Of a DNA stretch of 64,000 nt, positions 35,904 to 43,363 are shown piece by piece. The number at the start of each line of letters is the position of its first letter. The first letter of the stretch is position 1. This DNA is from AC-56 sp963702195 (GTDB lineage: Bacteria; Actinomycetota; Thermoleophilia; Solirubrobacterales; 70-9). Under the pieces are notes generated by a model. The model saw nothing but the letters and a program-made list of their open reading frames with translations. It was not told the DNA's origin and searched no databases. A program made the position numbers and the translations under genes. Where the stretch lies: positions 3,100,001 through 3,164,000 of the forward strand of contig OY969725.1 of assembly GCA_963702195.1 (NCBI GenBank), given 5' to 3'.

Positions 35904-36166
35904 ACCAGTTCCTCCCGGCTGCTCCGCTCCCGCTCGAACATATTGCCCTCGGCTTCGCCTCGGGCATTTTCTTGTGCTTCCGCGTCCGCGCCGGGAGGGT
36001 TCGCCGCGGGACGGCGTTCCGCCAGCTCCGCCAGCTCCGCCAGCTCGCGGTCGATGCGCGCGAGCTTCGCCGCCATGATCGCGACGTAGATCAGGATCAG
36101 GGCCAGGAAGACCACGTACGCCGCGGCGACGTACTTACCGGCTTCGTCGAGGGGGAGGGCGGGCAT
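35900..36166 (-). CDS. ccmD: CcmD-like small membrane protein
   Basis: An 88-residue protein. A short N-terminal segment (MPALPLDEAGKYVAAAYVV) leads into one transmembrane helix (FLALILIYVAIMAAKLARI), followed by a charged cytoplasmic tail with a tandem AEL repeat (LAELAELAE, encoded by three 9-bp repeats at 36021-36047). The layout and position after ccmC fit CcmD, which stabilises the CcmABC heme-release complex. The tail is longer than in typical CcmD (about 45-70 residues). The ATG overlaps the ccmC stop (TGATG) and the stop overlaps the hemA ATG (ATGA). Confidence 0.7.
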   Translation of the reverse strand: MPALPLDEAGKYVAAAYVVFLALILIYVAIMAAKLARIDRELAELAELAERRPAANPPGADAEAQENARGEAEGNMFERERSSREELV

Positions 36167-36915
36167 CAGGACGCGGACGTCGCGCTGGACGGGACTCGCG
36201 GGGCGATCCTCGATGAGGGCTGGGGCGCGTACTCCTCTCCCTCGAGCGCCCTGCGCAGACGGGAGAGGCTCGCCGAGGCCGACTTCGCCGCAAGCTCGAA
36301 GCGCACCAGGGCCACCCACAGGAGCGCCATCCCGGCGAGGCAGACCAGGAACGTCAGGAGCATCGACCCGGGGAGCCCGCCGTTGGCCGTGGCGAACACC
36401 CGCGGGTGGACGAGCGATTGGGCCATGCGAACCGCGACGAAGTTCAGGGGGACGAACGCCCCGGCCGTGATCGCGAACACCGACGCGTAGCGGGCCTGGC
36501 GATCCCGGTCGTCGATCGCGTAGCGCAGCGGGTAGTAGGTCGCGTAGAGCAGGAAGACGATCAGAAAGCTCACCAGGGTCGGCTCGTCCCAGACCCACCA
36601 CTTGCCCCACGAGGCCTTCGCCCAGATCGAGCCCGTGATCAGGACGCCCACGCCGAAGATCACCGACAGGTGGATCGACACGTAGGAGCGGACGTCGTAG
36701 ATCGACCTGCCCGTCCGCAGGTGGGCGATGGCGAAGAGTCCGCCGATCACGAAGCCGGCGAGCGAGCAGATGGCCAGCGGGACATGCAGGTAGAAGATCT
36801 TCTGGATGAAGCCCTGGTCGCCGTCGAGGGGCGCGTAGAAGAAAACCAGGGCGAATCCCGCGCACAGGAGGAGGGCGGCGGCGATCGCGGTGTCTCGGAG
36901 GCTGGGGGCCTTCAT
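36166..36915 (-). CDS. ccmC: Heme exporter/handling protein CcmC
   Basis: A 249-residue membrane protein with six transmembrane helices. The hallmark tryptophan-rich periplasmic motif is intact as WGKWWVWDEPTL, flanked by conserved histidines (FYLHVPLAICS, VSIHLSVIF) that ligate heme. CcmC presents heme to the chaperone CcmE during cytochrome c maturation System I. CcmE and CcmF are not in the window. It lies 28 bp after ccmB and is coupled to ccmD. Confidence 0.92.
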   Translation of the reverse strand: MKAPSLRDTAIAAALLLCAGFALVFFYAPLDGDQGFIQKIFYLHVPLAICSLAGFVIGGLFAIAHLRTGRSIYDVRSYVSIHLSVIFGVGVLITGSIWAKASWGKWWVWDEPTLVSFLIVFLLYATYYPLRYAIDDRDRQARYASVFAITAGAFVPLNFVAVRMAQSLVHPRVFATANGGLPGSMLLTFLVCLAGMALLWVALVRFELAAKSASASLSRLRRALEGEEYAPQPSSRIAPRVPSSATSAS

Positions 36916-36943
36916 GCGAGGGTCGTCGGCGGCGTCGGGTGCG

Positions 36944-37651
36944 CTAATCCTCGAGGAGATAGTCGTAGACGGCGAATCCCACCGCCGCGAACATCACATC
37001 GTAGAAGGCGAGCACCGCCAGCCACCTCAACACCCCATCGTATGACGGGCCGCCTGCGGCGAGCAGCTCGCGCGCGGCACCGGCCGCCGCGATCATGACC
37101 GGCACGAGCAACGGCAGGAGGACGAGGGGCACCAGCAAGTCACGCGCCCGTGAGTTGGCCGCAATCGAGGAGATCAGCACGCCCGTGGCGGCCAGCCCGA
37201 GGTCGGCGAGCAACAGAACCCCGAGGAGCGGCGGGATCCCGCTCCACGTGTCGAGGAAGAACAGGGCAAACGCGGGGACGGCGATCACCTCGAGCAGGAG
37301 CAGGTAGATCACGAGCGCGGCCGCCTTCGCCCCCAGCAGCGCCGTCCCGTCCACGGGCGCGAGCCTGATCGCGTCGAAGCCGCCCTCGTCGCGCTCGGCC
37401 ACGAACAGGCGGTTGACGGCCAGGATGGCCGCGAACAGGACCGTCGCCAGCAGGACACCCGCCGCGAGCCCGCCACTCAGCGACTCGCGGTCGAGCCCGT
37501 AGCGAAACAGCACGAACGTGGTGAGCGCGAACAGCGCCATCGCCGGGACCGACTGAAGGGTGCGCAGCTCGACGCGCAGATCCTTCGCGAGGATCGCGCG
37601 AAGCGCGCCGAGGGTGCTGGGGCGCCGGGGCTGCGCGGTCGCACCGGTCAC
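36944..37651 (-). CDS. ccmB: Heme exporter permease CcmB
   Basis: A 235-residue membrane protein with six predicted helices. The N-terminus ILAKDLRVELRT and the segment FVAERDEGGFDAIRLAPVDG match the CcmB family, with LLLLEVIAVPAFALFFLD and VLLPLLVPVMIAAAGA in the core. It is the permease subunit paired with CcmA. The start is GTG at 37651, overlapping the ccmA stop as GTGA. Confidence 0.9.
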   Translation of the reverse strand: MTGATAQPRRPSTLGALRAILAKDLRVELRTLQSVPAMALFALTTFVLFRYGLDRESLSGGLAAGVLLATVLFAAILAVNRLFVAERDEGGFDAIRLAPVDGTALLGAKAAALVIYLLLLEVIAVPAFALFFLDTWSGIPPLLGVLLLADLGLAATGVLISSIAANSRARDLLVPLVLLPLLVPVMIAAAGAARELLAAGGPSYDGVLRWLAVLAFYDVMFAAVGFAVYDYLLED

Positions 37652-38403
37652 GGCGACCCTCCGTAGATCGCTCTTGCATCCCCGGGCGACAGTCCGCTCG
37701 CCGGGCCGGCGTAGGCGACGGACCCGCCCGCCCTGAGCGCCAGCACGAGGTCGGCCTGGGCGAGCGCGGCGTCGACGTCGTGGGTGACGACAACCCGGGT
37801 GCGGCCGGGCTCGGGCCCGAGGAGCGGCTCGACGATTCCCGTTGCCTCCGGATCGAGGTGGGACGTCGGCTCGTCGAGGAGGAGCAGCTCGGGCCCGTGC
37901 AGGAGGGCCCGGCAGACGGCAAGTCGCTGAAGCATTCCCGCCGAGAGGTTTCTGACCAGCTCGTTCGCGCGGCGTGACATCCGCACGGCGTCCAGCAGCG
38001 GGCCCACTCGTTCGGCCCCCTCATCGGGCAACCCGTGGAGCCTCGCCTGGAAGCGCAGGTTCTCCGCGCCCGTGAGGTCGCGGTAGAGCAGCGGCTCGTG
38101 GGCGAGGTAGCCGATGTGGCCCCGTACGCGCCAGGCGTCGCGCGGGAGGCCGGCGCCGAGCACGGAGACCTCACCGGCCGTCGGCCGCAGCAATGTCGCG
38201 AGGGTCCTGAGCAATGTGGTCTTACCGGCCCCGTTGGGGCCGATCACGGACAGCGTGGCGCCAGTCGGAACGTCGATCGAGACGTCCCTGAGCACGGCGC
38301 GCTCGCCGAACTCGCGCCACAGGCCGCTAAGCTCGACTGCGGCCCCCGACCCCGGCGTCGTGGCCGGATCGTCGCGTGGCTGGACAGAGGTCGCTTCCGC
38401 CAT
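37648..38403 (-). CDS. ccmA: Heme exporter ATP-binding protein CcmA
   Basis: A 251-residue ABC ATPase: Walker A GPNGAGKTTLLRTLATLLRP, signature LSAGMLQRLAVCRALL and Walker B LLLLDEPTSHLD, followed by the H-loop VVTHD. The Met before LQR in the signature matches CcmA-type proteins. It drives the CcmABCD step that releases holo-CcmE. It is the first gene of the minus-strand ccm-hem series and faces a cupredoxin gene. GACAAT lies 9 nt before the ATG and is a possible -10 element for the whole series. Confidence 0.92.
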   Translation of the reverse strand: MAEATSVQPRDDPATTPGSGAAVELSGLWREFGERAVLRDVSIDVPTGATLSVIGPNGAGKTTLLRTLATLLRPTAGEVSVLGAGLPRDAWRVRGHIGYLAHEPLLYRDLTGAENLRFQARLHGLPDEGAERVGPLLDAVRMSRRANELVRNLSAGMLQRLAVCRALLHGPELLLLDEPTSHLDPEATGIVEPLLGPEPGRTRVVVTHDVDAALAQADLVLALRAGGSVAYAGPASGLSPGDARAIYGGSP

Positions 38404-38476
38404 TAGGCTGCGATTGTCCCAGTCGGGCCCCGAGCCGCTTGCAGGGAGCGTTGAATGGATTCACGAGGGAGTTGAG

Positions 38477-39109
38477 ATGAGGCGGTATCTACTGATCGGC
38501 GCTGCGGCGGTGCTGCTCGCCATTCCGGCGCTCGCGTTCGGGCGCGCGACGACCACGGTCACGGTCGCACCGTCCAACGCGAACAGCTTCGGACCCAAGA
38601 ACGTGACCAAGAACGTCGGCGCAGGCTCCATTCACTGGACCTGGGGCTCGAATGGCACGACCTTCGCCGCCCACAACGTCCGCCAGGACAACAAGCTCTT
38701 CTACTCCGGGAAGCTGACCAACTCCAACCCCTCCGGCTACACGATCACCCCTTCGGCGGGCTCCTTCCACTACTACTGCGAGCTGCACGGGAGCCGGAGC
38801 GGCGGGATGGCCGGCACGATCAAGATCAGGCCGACCGTCTACAACCAGACCGCGAGGTCGTTCGGAGTGCGGTGGTCTCCGGGAACCAACCAGACCGGTA
38901 ACGCCTTCGACGTGCGCTACCGCGTGGACGGGGGCGCCTGGAAGACCTGGAAGAAACACGTTTCGGCCGCGAAGGCCGTCTTCGGCGCCCACAAGAAACC
39001 GGTTCGCGTCAGGCCGGGGCACACCTACGAGATCCAGGCCCGCTCCGAGAAGAGCTCGAAGCTCTCCAAGCGGAGCGGCTGGTCGCCCTCGGCGCGGGTT
39101 CAGACCTAG
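38477..39109 (+). CDS. Secreted cupredoxin with C-terminal fibronectin-like domain
   Basis: A 210-residue exported protein. The signal peptide is RRYLLIGAAAVLLAIPALAFG. A plastocyanin-type domain (residues 22-118) shows the type-1 copper ligands: a His in FAAHNV and the C-x-x-H cluster in FHYYCELHG, with a Met in GGMAG as the likely axial ligand. The C-terminal half (VRWSPGTNQTGNAFDVRYRVDGGAW...YEIQARSEKSSK) resembles a fibronectin type III fold. ATG 38477 has GAGGGAG about 6 nt upstream. It is divergent from ccmA, so an electron-transfer role next to cytochrome maturation is plausible but not shown. Confidence 0.8.
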   Translation: MRRYLLIGAAAVLLAIPALAFGRATTTVTVAPSNANSFGPKNVTKNVGAGSIHWTWGSNGTTFAAHNVRQDNKLFYSGKLTNSNPSGYTITPSAGSFHYYCELHGSRSGGMAGTIKIRPTVYNQTARSFGVRWSPGTNQTGNAFDVRYRVDGGAWKTWKKHVSAAKAVFGAHKKPVRVRPGHTYEIQARSEKSSKLSKRSGWSPSARVQT

Positions 39110-39124
39110 AGCGCCGGCCGTCCC

Positions 39125-40690
39125 CTACTGATCCTTGCGCAGCGTGCGGGCGGTGACCTGCAGGAGTGGTATGCCGCCCTCGCGCAGCGCCCTGGCGCGC
39201 TGGCCGTTGCGGCCGTAGAGCAGGCCGGCCGTGGCCTTGACGGCCTGGCCGAGGGTGCGGTCATACGGCTGCCACCAGAAGTCGCGCGTCCGTCCCGGCT
39301 CCCACGCGACGAGCTTGATGTCCACGCACTCGTAGAACCCGAACTTCGAGTGGGACCGCCCGAGACCGGAGTCTTTGACGCCTCCCCACGAGCACTGGCA
39401 CGCGGCGTGCGTGTAGGAATGGTCGTTGACCCACACCATGCCCGACTCGATCCGGCTCGCCATGCGCTCGCCCTTGGCGCGGTCCTTGGTCCAGACCGAG
39501 GCCCCGAGGCCGAAGTTCGAGTCGTTCGCGCGCTGGAGCGCCTCCTCCTCGGAGTCGACCACGATGATCGGCACCACCGGGCCGAAGATCTCCTCCTTCA
39601 TGATCCGCATCTCGTCCTCGACGCCCTCCAGGACCGTGGGCGCGATGAACTTGCCGGTGAAGCCGGGGAGCTCGCGCGGCCCGCCGGCCACGCGGTCCGC
39701 GCCGCTTGACATCGCGTCGTCCACAAGCTCGTTGACGAGGCCGTACTGGTCCTCGGAGACCATCGGACCGATCTCGGTCTCCCACTCCGTCGGGTCGCCA
39801 ACGGACAGCTCGCTTGCCCGGCGCGTGACACCCTCGATGAACCGGTCGGCGACCTCCTTGACGACGTACGTGCGCTCGATCCCCGAGCAGGTCTGGCCCG
39901 CGTTGGCGAAGCCGCCCCAAATGCAGCCGGAGATCGCGTTCGGAAGGTCGGCGTCGGCGCAGACGATCTGCGGGTCCTTGCCGCCCAGCTCGAGCACCGA
40001 GCCCTTGAGCCGCTGGGCGCACAGCTCGCCGACCTTGCGGCCGACCTCGACCGAGCCGGTGAAGAAGATCTTCCGCGCCGTCGACTCGCACAGCGCCGAT
40101 CCGATCGCACCGCCGCCGTGGACGACGCGCACGAGCCCCTCGGGCACGCCCGCCTTCTCGAACGTCTCGCGGATCCGCTCGCCGAGCAGCGGCGTGAGGC
40201 TCGCTGGCTTCAACACCACGCCGTTGCCGGCCATCAGGGCCATCGCGACCTCGTCGAACGGGATCGACCACGGGTAGTTCCAGGGAGCGATCACACCCAC
40301 GACGCCCATCGGCTGGTAGGAGAACTTTGCCTGCTTGGTGAAGAAGAGCGCCTGGCCCATCCGCACGGGCTCGTCGGCGAGGATCTTCTGGCCGGCGCTC
40401 GCGCACCAGCGAAGCACGTCGATGGTTGGAACGACCTCCATCGTGTAGCTCTCGGTGATGGGCTTGCCCTGCTCGCGGGTCAGGAGCCCGGCGACCTCGT
40501 CGACCTCCTCGACGAGAACGTCCGCCGCCTTGCGGAGGTAGCGAGCCCGGTCGGCGAGCGTCAGCTGCGCCCAGAACGGCTGGACCTCGGCGACGTCGTC
40601 GACGACTCCCTGCACCTCGTCGGGCTTGATCGTCTCGACGGTCCCGATCAGCTCGCCCGTGGCCGGGTTGAAGGACTCGAGCTTGCCCAC
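39125..40690 (-). CDS. NAD(P)-dependent aldehyde dehydrogenase
   Basis: A 521-residue ALDH. Family motifs in order: VIAPWNYPWSIPF (substrate/NAD channel), FFTGSVEVGRKV (nucleotide binding), VLELGGKDPQIV (general base Glu), NAGQTCSG with catalytic C268, and EEIFGPVVPIIVV. It resembles the broad succinate-semialdehyde/benzaldehyde-type group, so the substrate is open. A C-terminal extension of about 40 residues (AVKATAGLLYGRNGQRARAL) is atypical and may mediate membrane or partner contact. GTG 40690 is supported by a perfect leaderless -10 (TACAAT, 6 nt upstream). It is divergent from the nitronate-monooxygenase-like gene. Confidence 0.9.
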   Translation of the reverse strand: MGKLESFNPATGELIGTVETIKPDEVQGVVDDVAEVQPFWAQLTLADRARYLRKAADVLVEEVDEVAGLLTREQGKPITESYTMEVVPTIDVLRWCASAGQKILADEPVRMGQALFFTKQAKFSYQPMGVVGVIAPWNYPWSIPFDEVAMALMAGNGVVLKPASLTPLLGERIRETFEKAGVPEGLVRVVHGGGAIGSALCESTARKIFFTGSVEVGRKVGELCAQRLKGSVLELGGKDPQIVCADADLPNAISGCIWGGFANAGQTCSGIERTYVVKEVADRFIEGVTRRASELSVGDPTEWETEIGPMVSEDQYGLVNELVDDAMSSGADRVAGGPRELPGFTGKFIAPTVLEGVEDEMRIMKEEIFGPVVPIIVVDSEEEALQRANDSNFGLGASVWTKDRAKGERMASRIESGMVWVNDHSYTHAACQCSWGGVKDSGLGRSHSKFGFYECVDIKLVAWEPGRTRDFWWQPYDRTLGQAVKATAGLLYGRNGQRARALREGGIPLLQVTARTLRKDQ

Positions 40691-40696
40691 GGCGCG

Positions 40697-40702
40697 ATTG
40701 TA
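40697..40702 (-). promoter_or_regulatory. -10 element, leaderless-type, for the aldehyde dehydrogenase
   Basis: Minus-strand TACAAT, then CGCGCC, then GTG at 40690. It is a near-consensus hexamer. Confidence 0.5.
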
Positions 40703-40738
40703 TTTGCGGCGGTCCCGAGGAGGCGCCACACTCCGCGT

Positions 40739-41698
40739 GTGACGAGCATCCTCGACCGACTTGGGCTCGAGCTCCCGATCGTGCAGGCGGGCATGGGCGG
40801 CGGGCTCGCCGGCCCCGAGCTCGCCGCGACCGTCTCCGAGGCGGGAGGGCTGGGCACGATCGGCATGCTGGGCCTCGCGCCGCTCGATGCCGATCTCGCA
40901 ACCGCAAGGCGCCTGACCGCCAAGCCCATCGCGGTGAACCTGCTGCTCCCGTTCGCGCGCCCCGAGGACTGGGAGGCCGCCCGCAGGGCCGACGCGGTCA
41001 TCACGTTCTGGGGCGCCCCGGAGCGCCGGGTGCCCGGAGTGTGGATCCACCAGTGCGGCTCCGTCGAGGAGGGACTCCTGGCGCAAGCGGCCGGGGCCGA
41101 CGGCGTCATCGCACAGGGCTGGGAGGCGGGAGGGCACGTGCGCGGCACCACCGGCGCCGCCGAGCTCCTCGAACGGCTCCGCGCCGGCCTGGGCGATACG
41201 CCGGTGCTTTCGGCGGGCGGTATCGCCACCGCGGCGGATGCACGCTCGCGCCTGGAGGGCGGTGCGGAGGCGGCGGTGGCGGGCACGCGCTTCCTGATGA
41301 GCTCCGAGAGCGGCGCCCATCCCGAGTACAAGCGGCGGCTGATCGACGCGCGGCAGACGCTGTTGACCGAGCTCTTCGGCGCGGGCTGGCCGGCGCCCCA
41401 CCGCGTGATCCCGAACGCGGCCACCCAGCGGTGGCTGCGGGGTGACGTCCGCGGCCCGGGGTGGCTTCGCGCGGCCCATCGCATCACGGCGCCGGTCCTC
41501 GCGCGGGTCCCGCCAACGGTCCAGGCGCGTCTGGCGACCAGCCAGAGCACGAGGGTTCCCCTCTTCGGCCCAGCCGCCGCCACCGCCGGGCGTCGCGACA
41601 ACCTCGTCGAGGCCGGGCCGCTCTACGCCGGCGAGTGCGTCGCGCGCATCAAGGACATCCGCCCGGCGGGCGAGCTGACCCGCGAGCTCGCGGGCTAG
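40739..41698 (+). CDS. Nitronate monooxygenase family FMN enzyme
   Basis: A 319-residue TIM-barrel flavoprotein. LPIVQAGMGGGLAGPELAAT is the N-terminal FMN-binding signature of 2-nitropropane dioxygenase-like proteins. VIAQGWEAGGHVRGTTG (with the catalytic His position) and VLSAGGIATAADA followed by GGAEAAVAGTRFLMSSES complete the phosphate-binding region. The family oxidises propionate-3-nitronate and similar toxic nitronates; some members are enoyl reductases. The start is taken as GTG 40739, with family-like N-terminus TSILDRLGLELP. The only purine-rich stretch (AGGAGG near 40719) is rather far upstream. Confidence 0.82.
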   Translation: MTSILDRLGLELPIVQAGMGGGLAGPELAATVSEAGGLGTIGMLGLAPLDADLATARRLTAKPIAVNLLLPFARPEDWEAARRADAVITFWGAPERRVPGVWIHQCGSVEEGLLAQAAGADGVIAQGWEAGGHVRGTTGAAELLERLRAGLGDTPVLSAGGIATAADARSRLEGGAEAAVAGTRFLMSSESGAHPEYKRRLIDARQTLLTELFGAGWPAPHRVIPNAATQRWLRGDVRGPGWLRAAHRITAPVLARVPPTVQARLATSQSTRVPLFGPAAATAGRRDNLVEAGPLYAGECVARIKDIRPAGELTRELAG

Positions 41699-41703
41699 CC
41701 CTG

Positions 41704-41750
41704 GGGTGATCGGCGTTCGCCCCCATATAGGGCGCCAACGCCGATCACCC
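41704..41750. terminator. Long near-perfect hairpin, probable strong terminator
   Basis: A 14-bp perfect stem (GGGTGATCGGCGTT at 41704-41717 with its complement at 41737-41750) encloses a second 5-bp stem, CGCCC/GGGCG (41718-41722 with 41730-41734), around loop CCATATA. It begins 6 nt after the nitronate-monooxygenase-like stop. The structure is much longer than the other stem-loops in the window, and there is no T-tract. Confidence 0.65.
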
Positions 41751-41954
41751 TCTCCCGGCCGTGACGAGATGCGCGCCAAGGCGCACGAAACGCTCGGGCG
41801 ACGGTGACGCTTCCCCCTCGCGGCCCTTGGGCGCCGGCGGTGGCGAGCCGCCGCGGTGGGCTACCGACCAGGCGTGCTCACGATCCCGGTGGCGGTGCGC
41901 GTTCAGTGCGATTCCGGCGATCGACGGCGCCACGAGAGGCGAGAGGGGGCCGGG
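41751..41954. other. Intergenic stretch without a recognisable gene
   Basis: Two hundred bases between the long hairpin and the end of rarA. A 62-codon minus-strand frame (41745-41933) has no family resemblance and no start signal. Short GC-rich inverted repeats are present but I see no RNA class. Confidence 0.4.
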
Positions 41955-43295
41955 CTAGCGAGACCGGCCCAGCGCCCGCCGGAGCTCTTGCAGGCGGCGG
42001 GAGAGCTCAGCCTCGAAGCCACGGTCGGTCGGCTCGTAGAAGCGCTCGCCCTCCATGCCCTCGGGGATCACCCGCTGACCGGCCACGCCCCCTGGCTCGT
42101 CGTGCGGATAGACGTAGCCCACCCCGCGCCCGAGCTTCTTCGCCCCGGGGTAGTGGGCGTCGCGCAAGTACGGCGGCGGCGGTTGCGCGCCATGCTCGCG
42201 GACGTGGGCGCCCGCGCGCTGGATCCCGCGGTAGGAGGCATTGGACTTGGGCGCGAGCGCGAGGTAGGTCGCGGCCTGGGCGAGGTTCAGCTGGCACTCG
42301 GGCAGACCGACGCGGTCCACGGCGGCCGCGGCGGTGGTGGCGACCACCAGGGCCTGCGGGTCCGCGTTGCCGATGTCCTCGGAGGCGAGGATCACCATGC
42401 GCCTGGCGATGAACCGCGGATCCTCGCCGCCCTCGAGCATCACAGCCAGGTAGTAGAGGGAGGCGTCCGGGTCCGACGCGCGGGTGGCCTTGATCCAGGC
42501 CGAGATGTAGTCGTAGTGGCGGTCTCCCTCACGGTCGTACGTCAGCGCCTTGCGTTGCAACGCCTCCTCCGCGGTGTCCAGATCGACGGAGTGCCCTGCC
42601 GCGCGGCCCGTCTCGACCGCCCGCTCGAGGGCCGACAGCGCGACCCGCGCGTCGCCGTCCGCTCGCCCGGCCAGGAGCTCCAGCGCCTCGTCTTCGACCG
42701 GGGGCGGATCAGCCAGTCCGCGCTCGGGATCGGCGAGCGCCCGATCGAGCAGGCGCCGGATCGCCTCCGGCCCAAGCGGGCGCAGCTCGTAGATCTGCGC
42801 CCGCGAGAGCAGCGCCGAGTTGACCTCGAAGTAGGGGTTCTCGGTGGTCGCGCCGATCAGGGTCAGGAGCCCCTCCTCGACCGCGGGCAGCAGGGCGTCC
42901 TGCTGGGCCTTGTTGAAGCGGTGGATCTCGTCGAGGAAGAAGATCGTCGGCTGCCCGCCTGCCCGGCGGCGCTCCTCGGCCCGCTCGATGGCCGTACGCA
43001 CCTCGGCGCGGCCTGCGTTGACCGCCGACTCCTCCTCGAACGCGCCCCGAGCGGCCGCGGCGATGATTCGCGCCAGCGTCGTCTTGCCGGAGCCGGGCGG
43101 CCCGTAGAAGATCGCTGAGTGGGGCTCCCCGGTCTCGACCGCCACGCGGAGGGGCGACCCCTCGGCCAGCAGGTGCTCCTGGCCGACGAGCTCGTCCAGG
43201 GATCCGGGGCGCAGGCGTACCGGCAGCGGCGCCTCGCCCGGCGGCACGATGGTGCGCTGCCGCGGCTCCTCCCCGGTGTCGAACAGCCGCTCCAT
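41955..43295 (-). CDS. rarA: Replication-associated recombination protein A (RarA/MgsA AAA+ ATPase)
   Basis: A 446-residue clamp-loader-type AAA+ ATPase. RPGSLDELVGQEHLL starts the family signature. Walker A GPPGSGKT is at 65-72, Walker B FFLDEIHRFNKAQQDALLP follows, and sensor 1 GATTENPYFEVNSALLSRA is intact. The C-terminal MgsA region contains YISAWIKATRASDPDASLYYLA and FIARRMVILASEDIGNADP, diagnostic of RarA. It acts at stalled replication forks. ATG 43295 is preceded by CATACT at the leaderless spacing of 6 nt. Confidence 0.95.
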   Translation of the reverse strand: MERLFDTGEEPRQRTIVPPGEAPLPVRLRPGSLDELVGQEHLLAEGSPLRVAVETGEPHSAIFYGPPGSGKTTLARIIAAAARGAFEEESAVNAGRAEVRTAIERAEERRRAGGQPTIFFLDEIHRFNKAQQDALLPAVEEGLLTLIGATTENPYFEVNSALLSRAQIYELRPLGPEAIRRLLDRALADPERGLADPPPVEDEALELLAGRADGDARVALSALERAVETGRAAGHSVDLDTAEEALQRKALTYDREGDRHYDYISAWIKATRASDPDASLYYLAVMLEGGEDPRFIARRMVILASEDIGNADPQALVVATTAAAAVDRVGLPECQLNLAQAATYLALAPKSNASYRGIQRAGAHVREHGAQPPPPYLRDAHYPGAKKLGRGVGYVYPHDEPGGVAGQRVIPEGMEGERFYEPTDRGFEAELSRRLQELRRALGRSR

Positions 43296-43301
43296 GAATC
43301 C

Positions 43302-43307
43302 AGTATG
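43302..43307 (-). promoter_or_regulatory. -10 element, leaderless-type, for rarA
   Basis: Minus-strand CATACT, then GGATTC, then ATG at 43295. Confidence 0.4.
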
Positions 43308-43350
43308 ACCCGGAGGCCGACGCCTTCGAGCGGCGAGGCCTGGACCGCAT

Positions 43351-43356
43351 TAACCT
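43351..43356 (+). promoter_or_regulatory. -10 element, leaderless-type, for the M20 peptidase gene
   Basis: TAACCT, then 7 nt, then GTG at 43364. Confidence 0.35.
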
Positions 43357-43363
43357 CCCGAAG

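Noticed and set aside
41745..41933. 62-codon minus-strand ORF after the long hairpin
   Set aside because: No ribosome binding site, no promoter, and no recognisable sequence. It begins inside the intergenic stretch and overlaps the hairpin.
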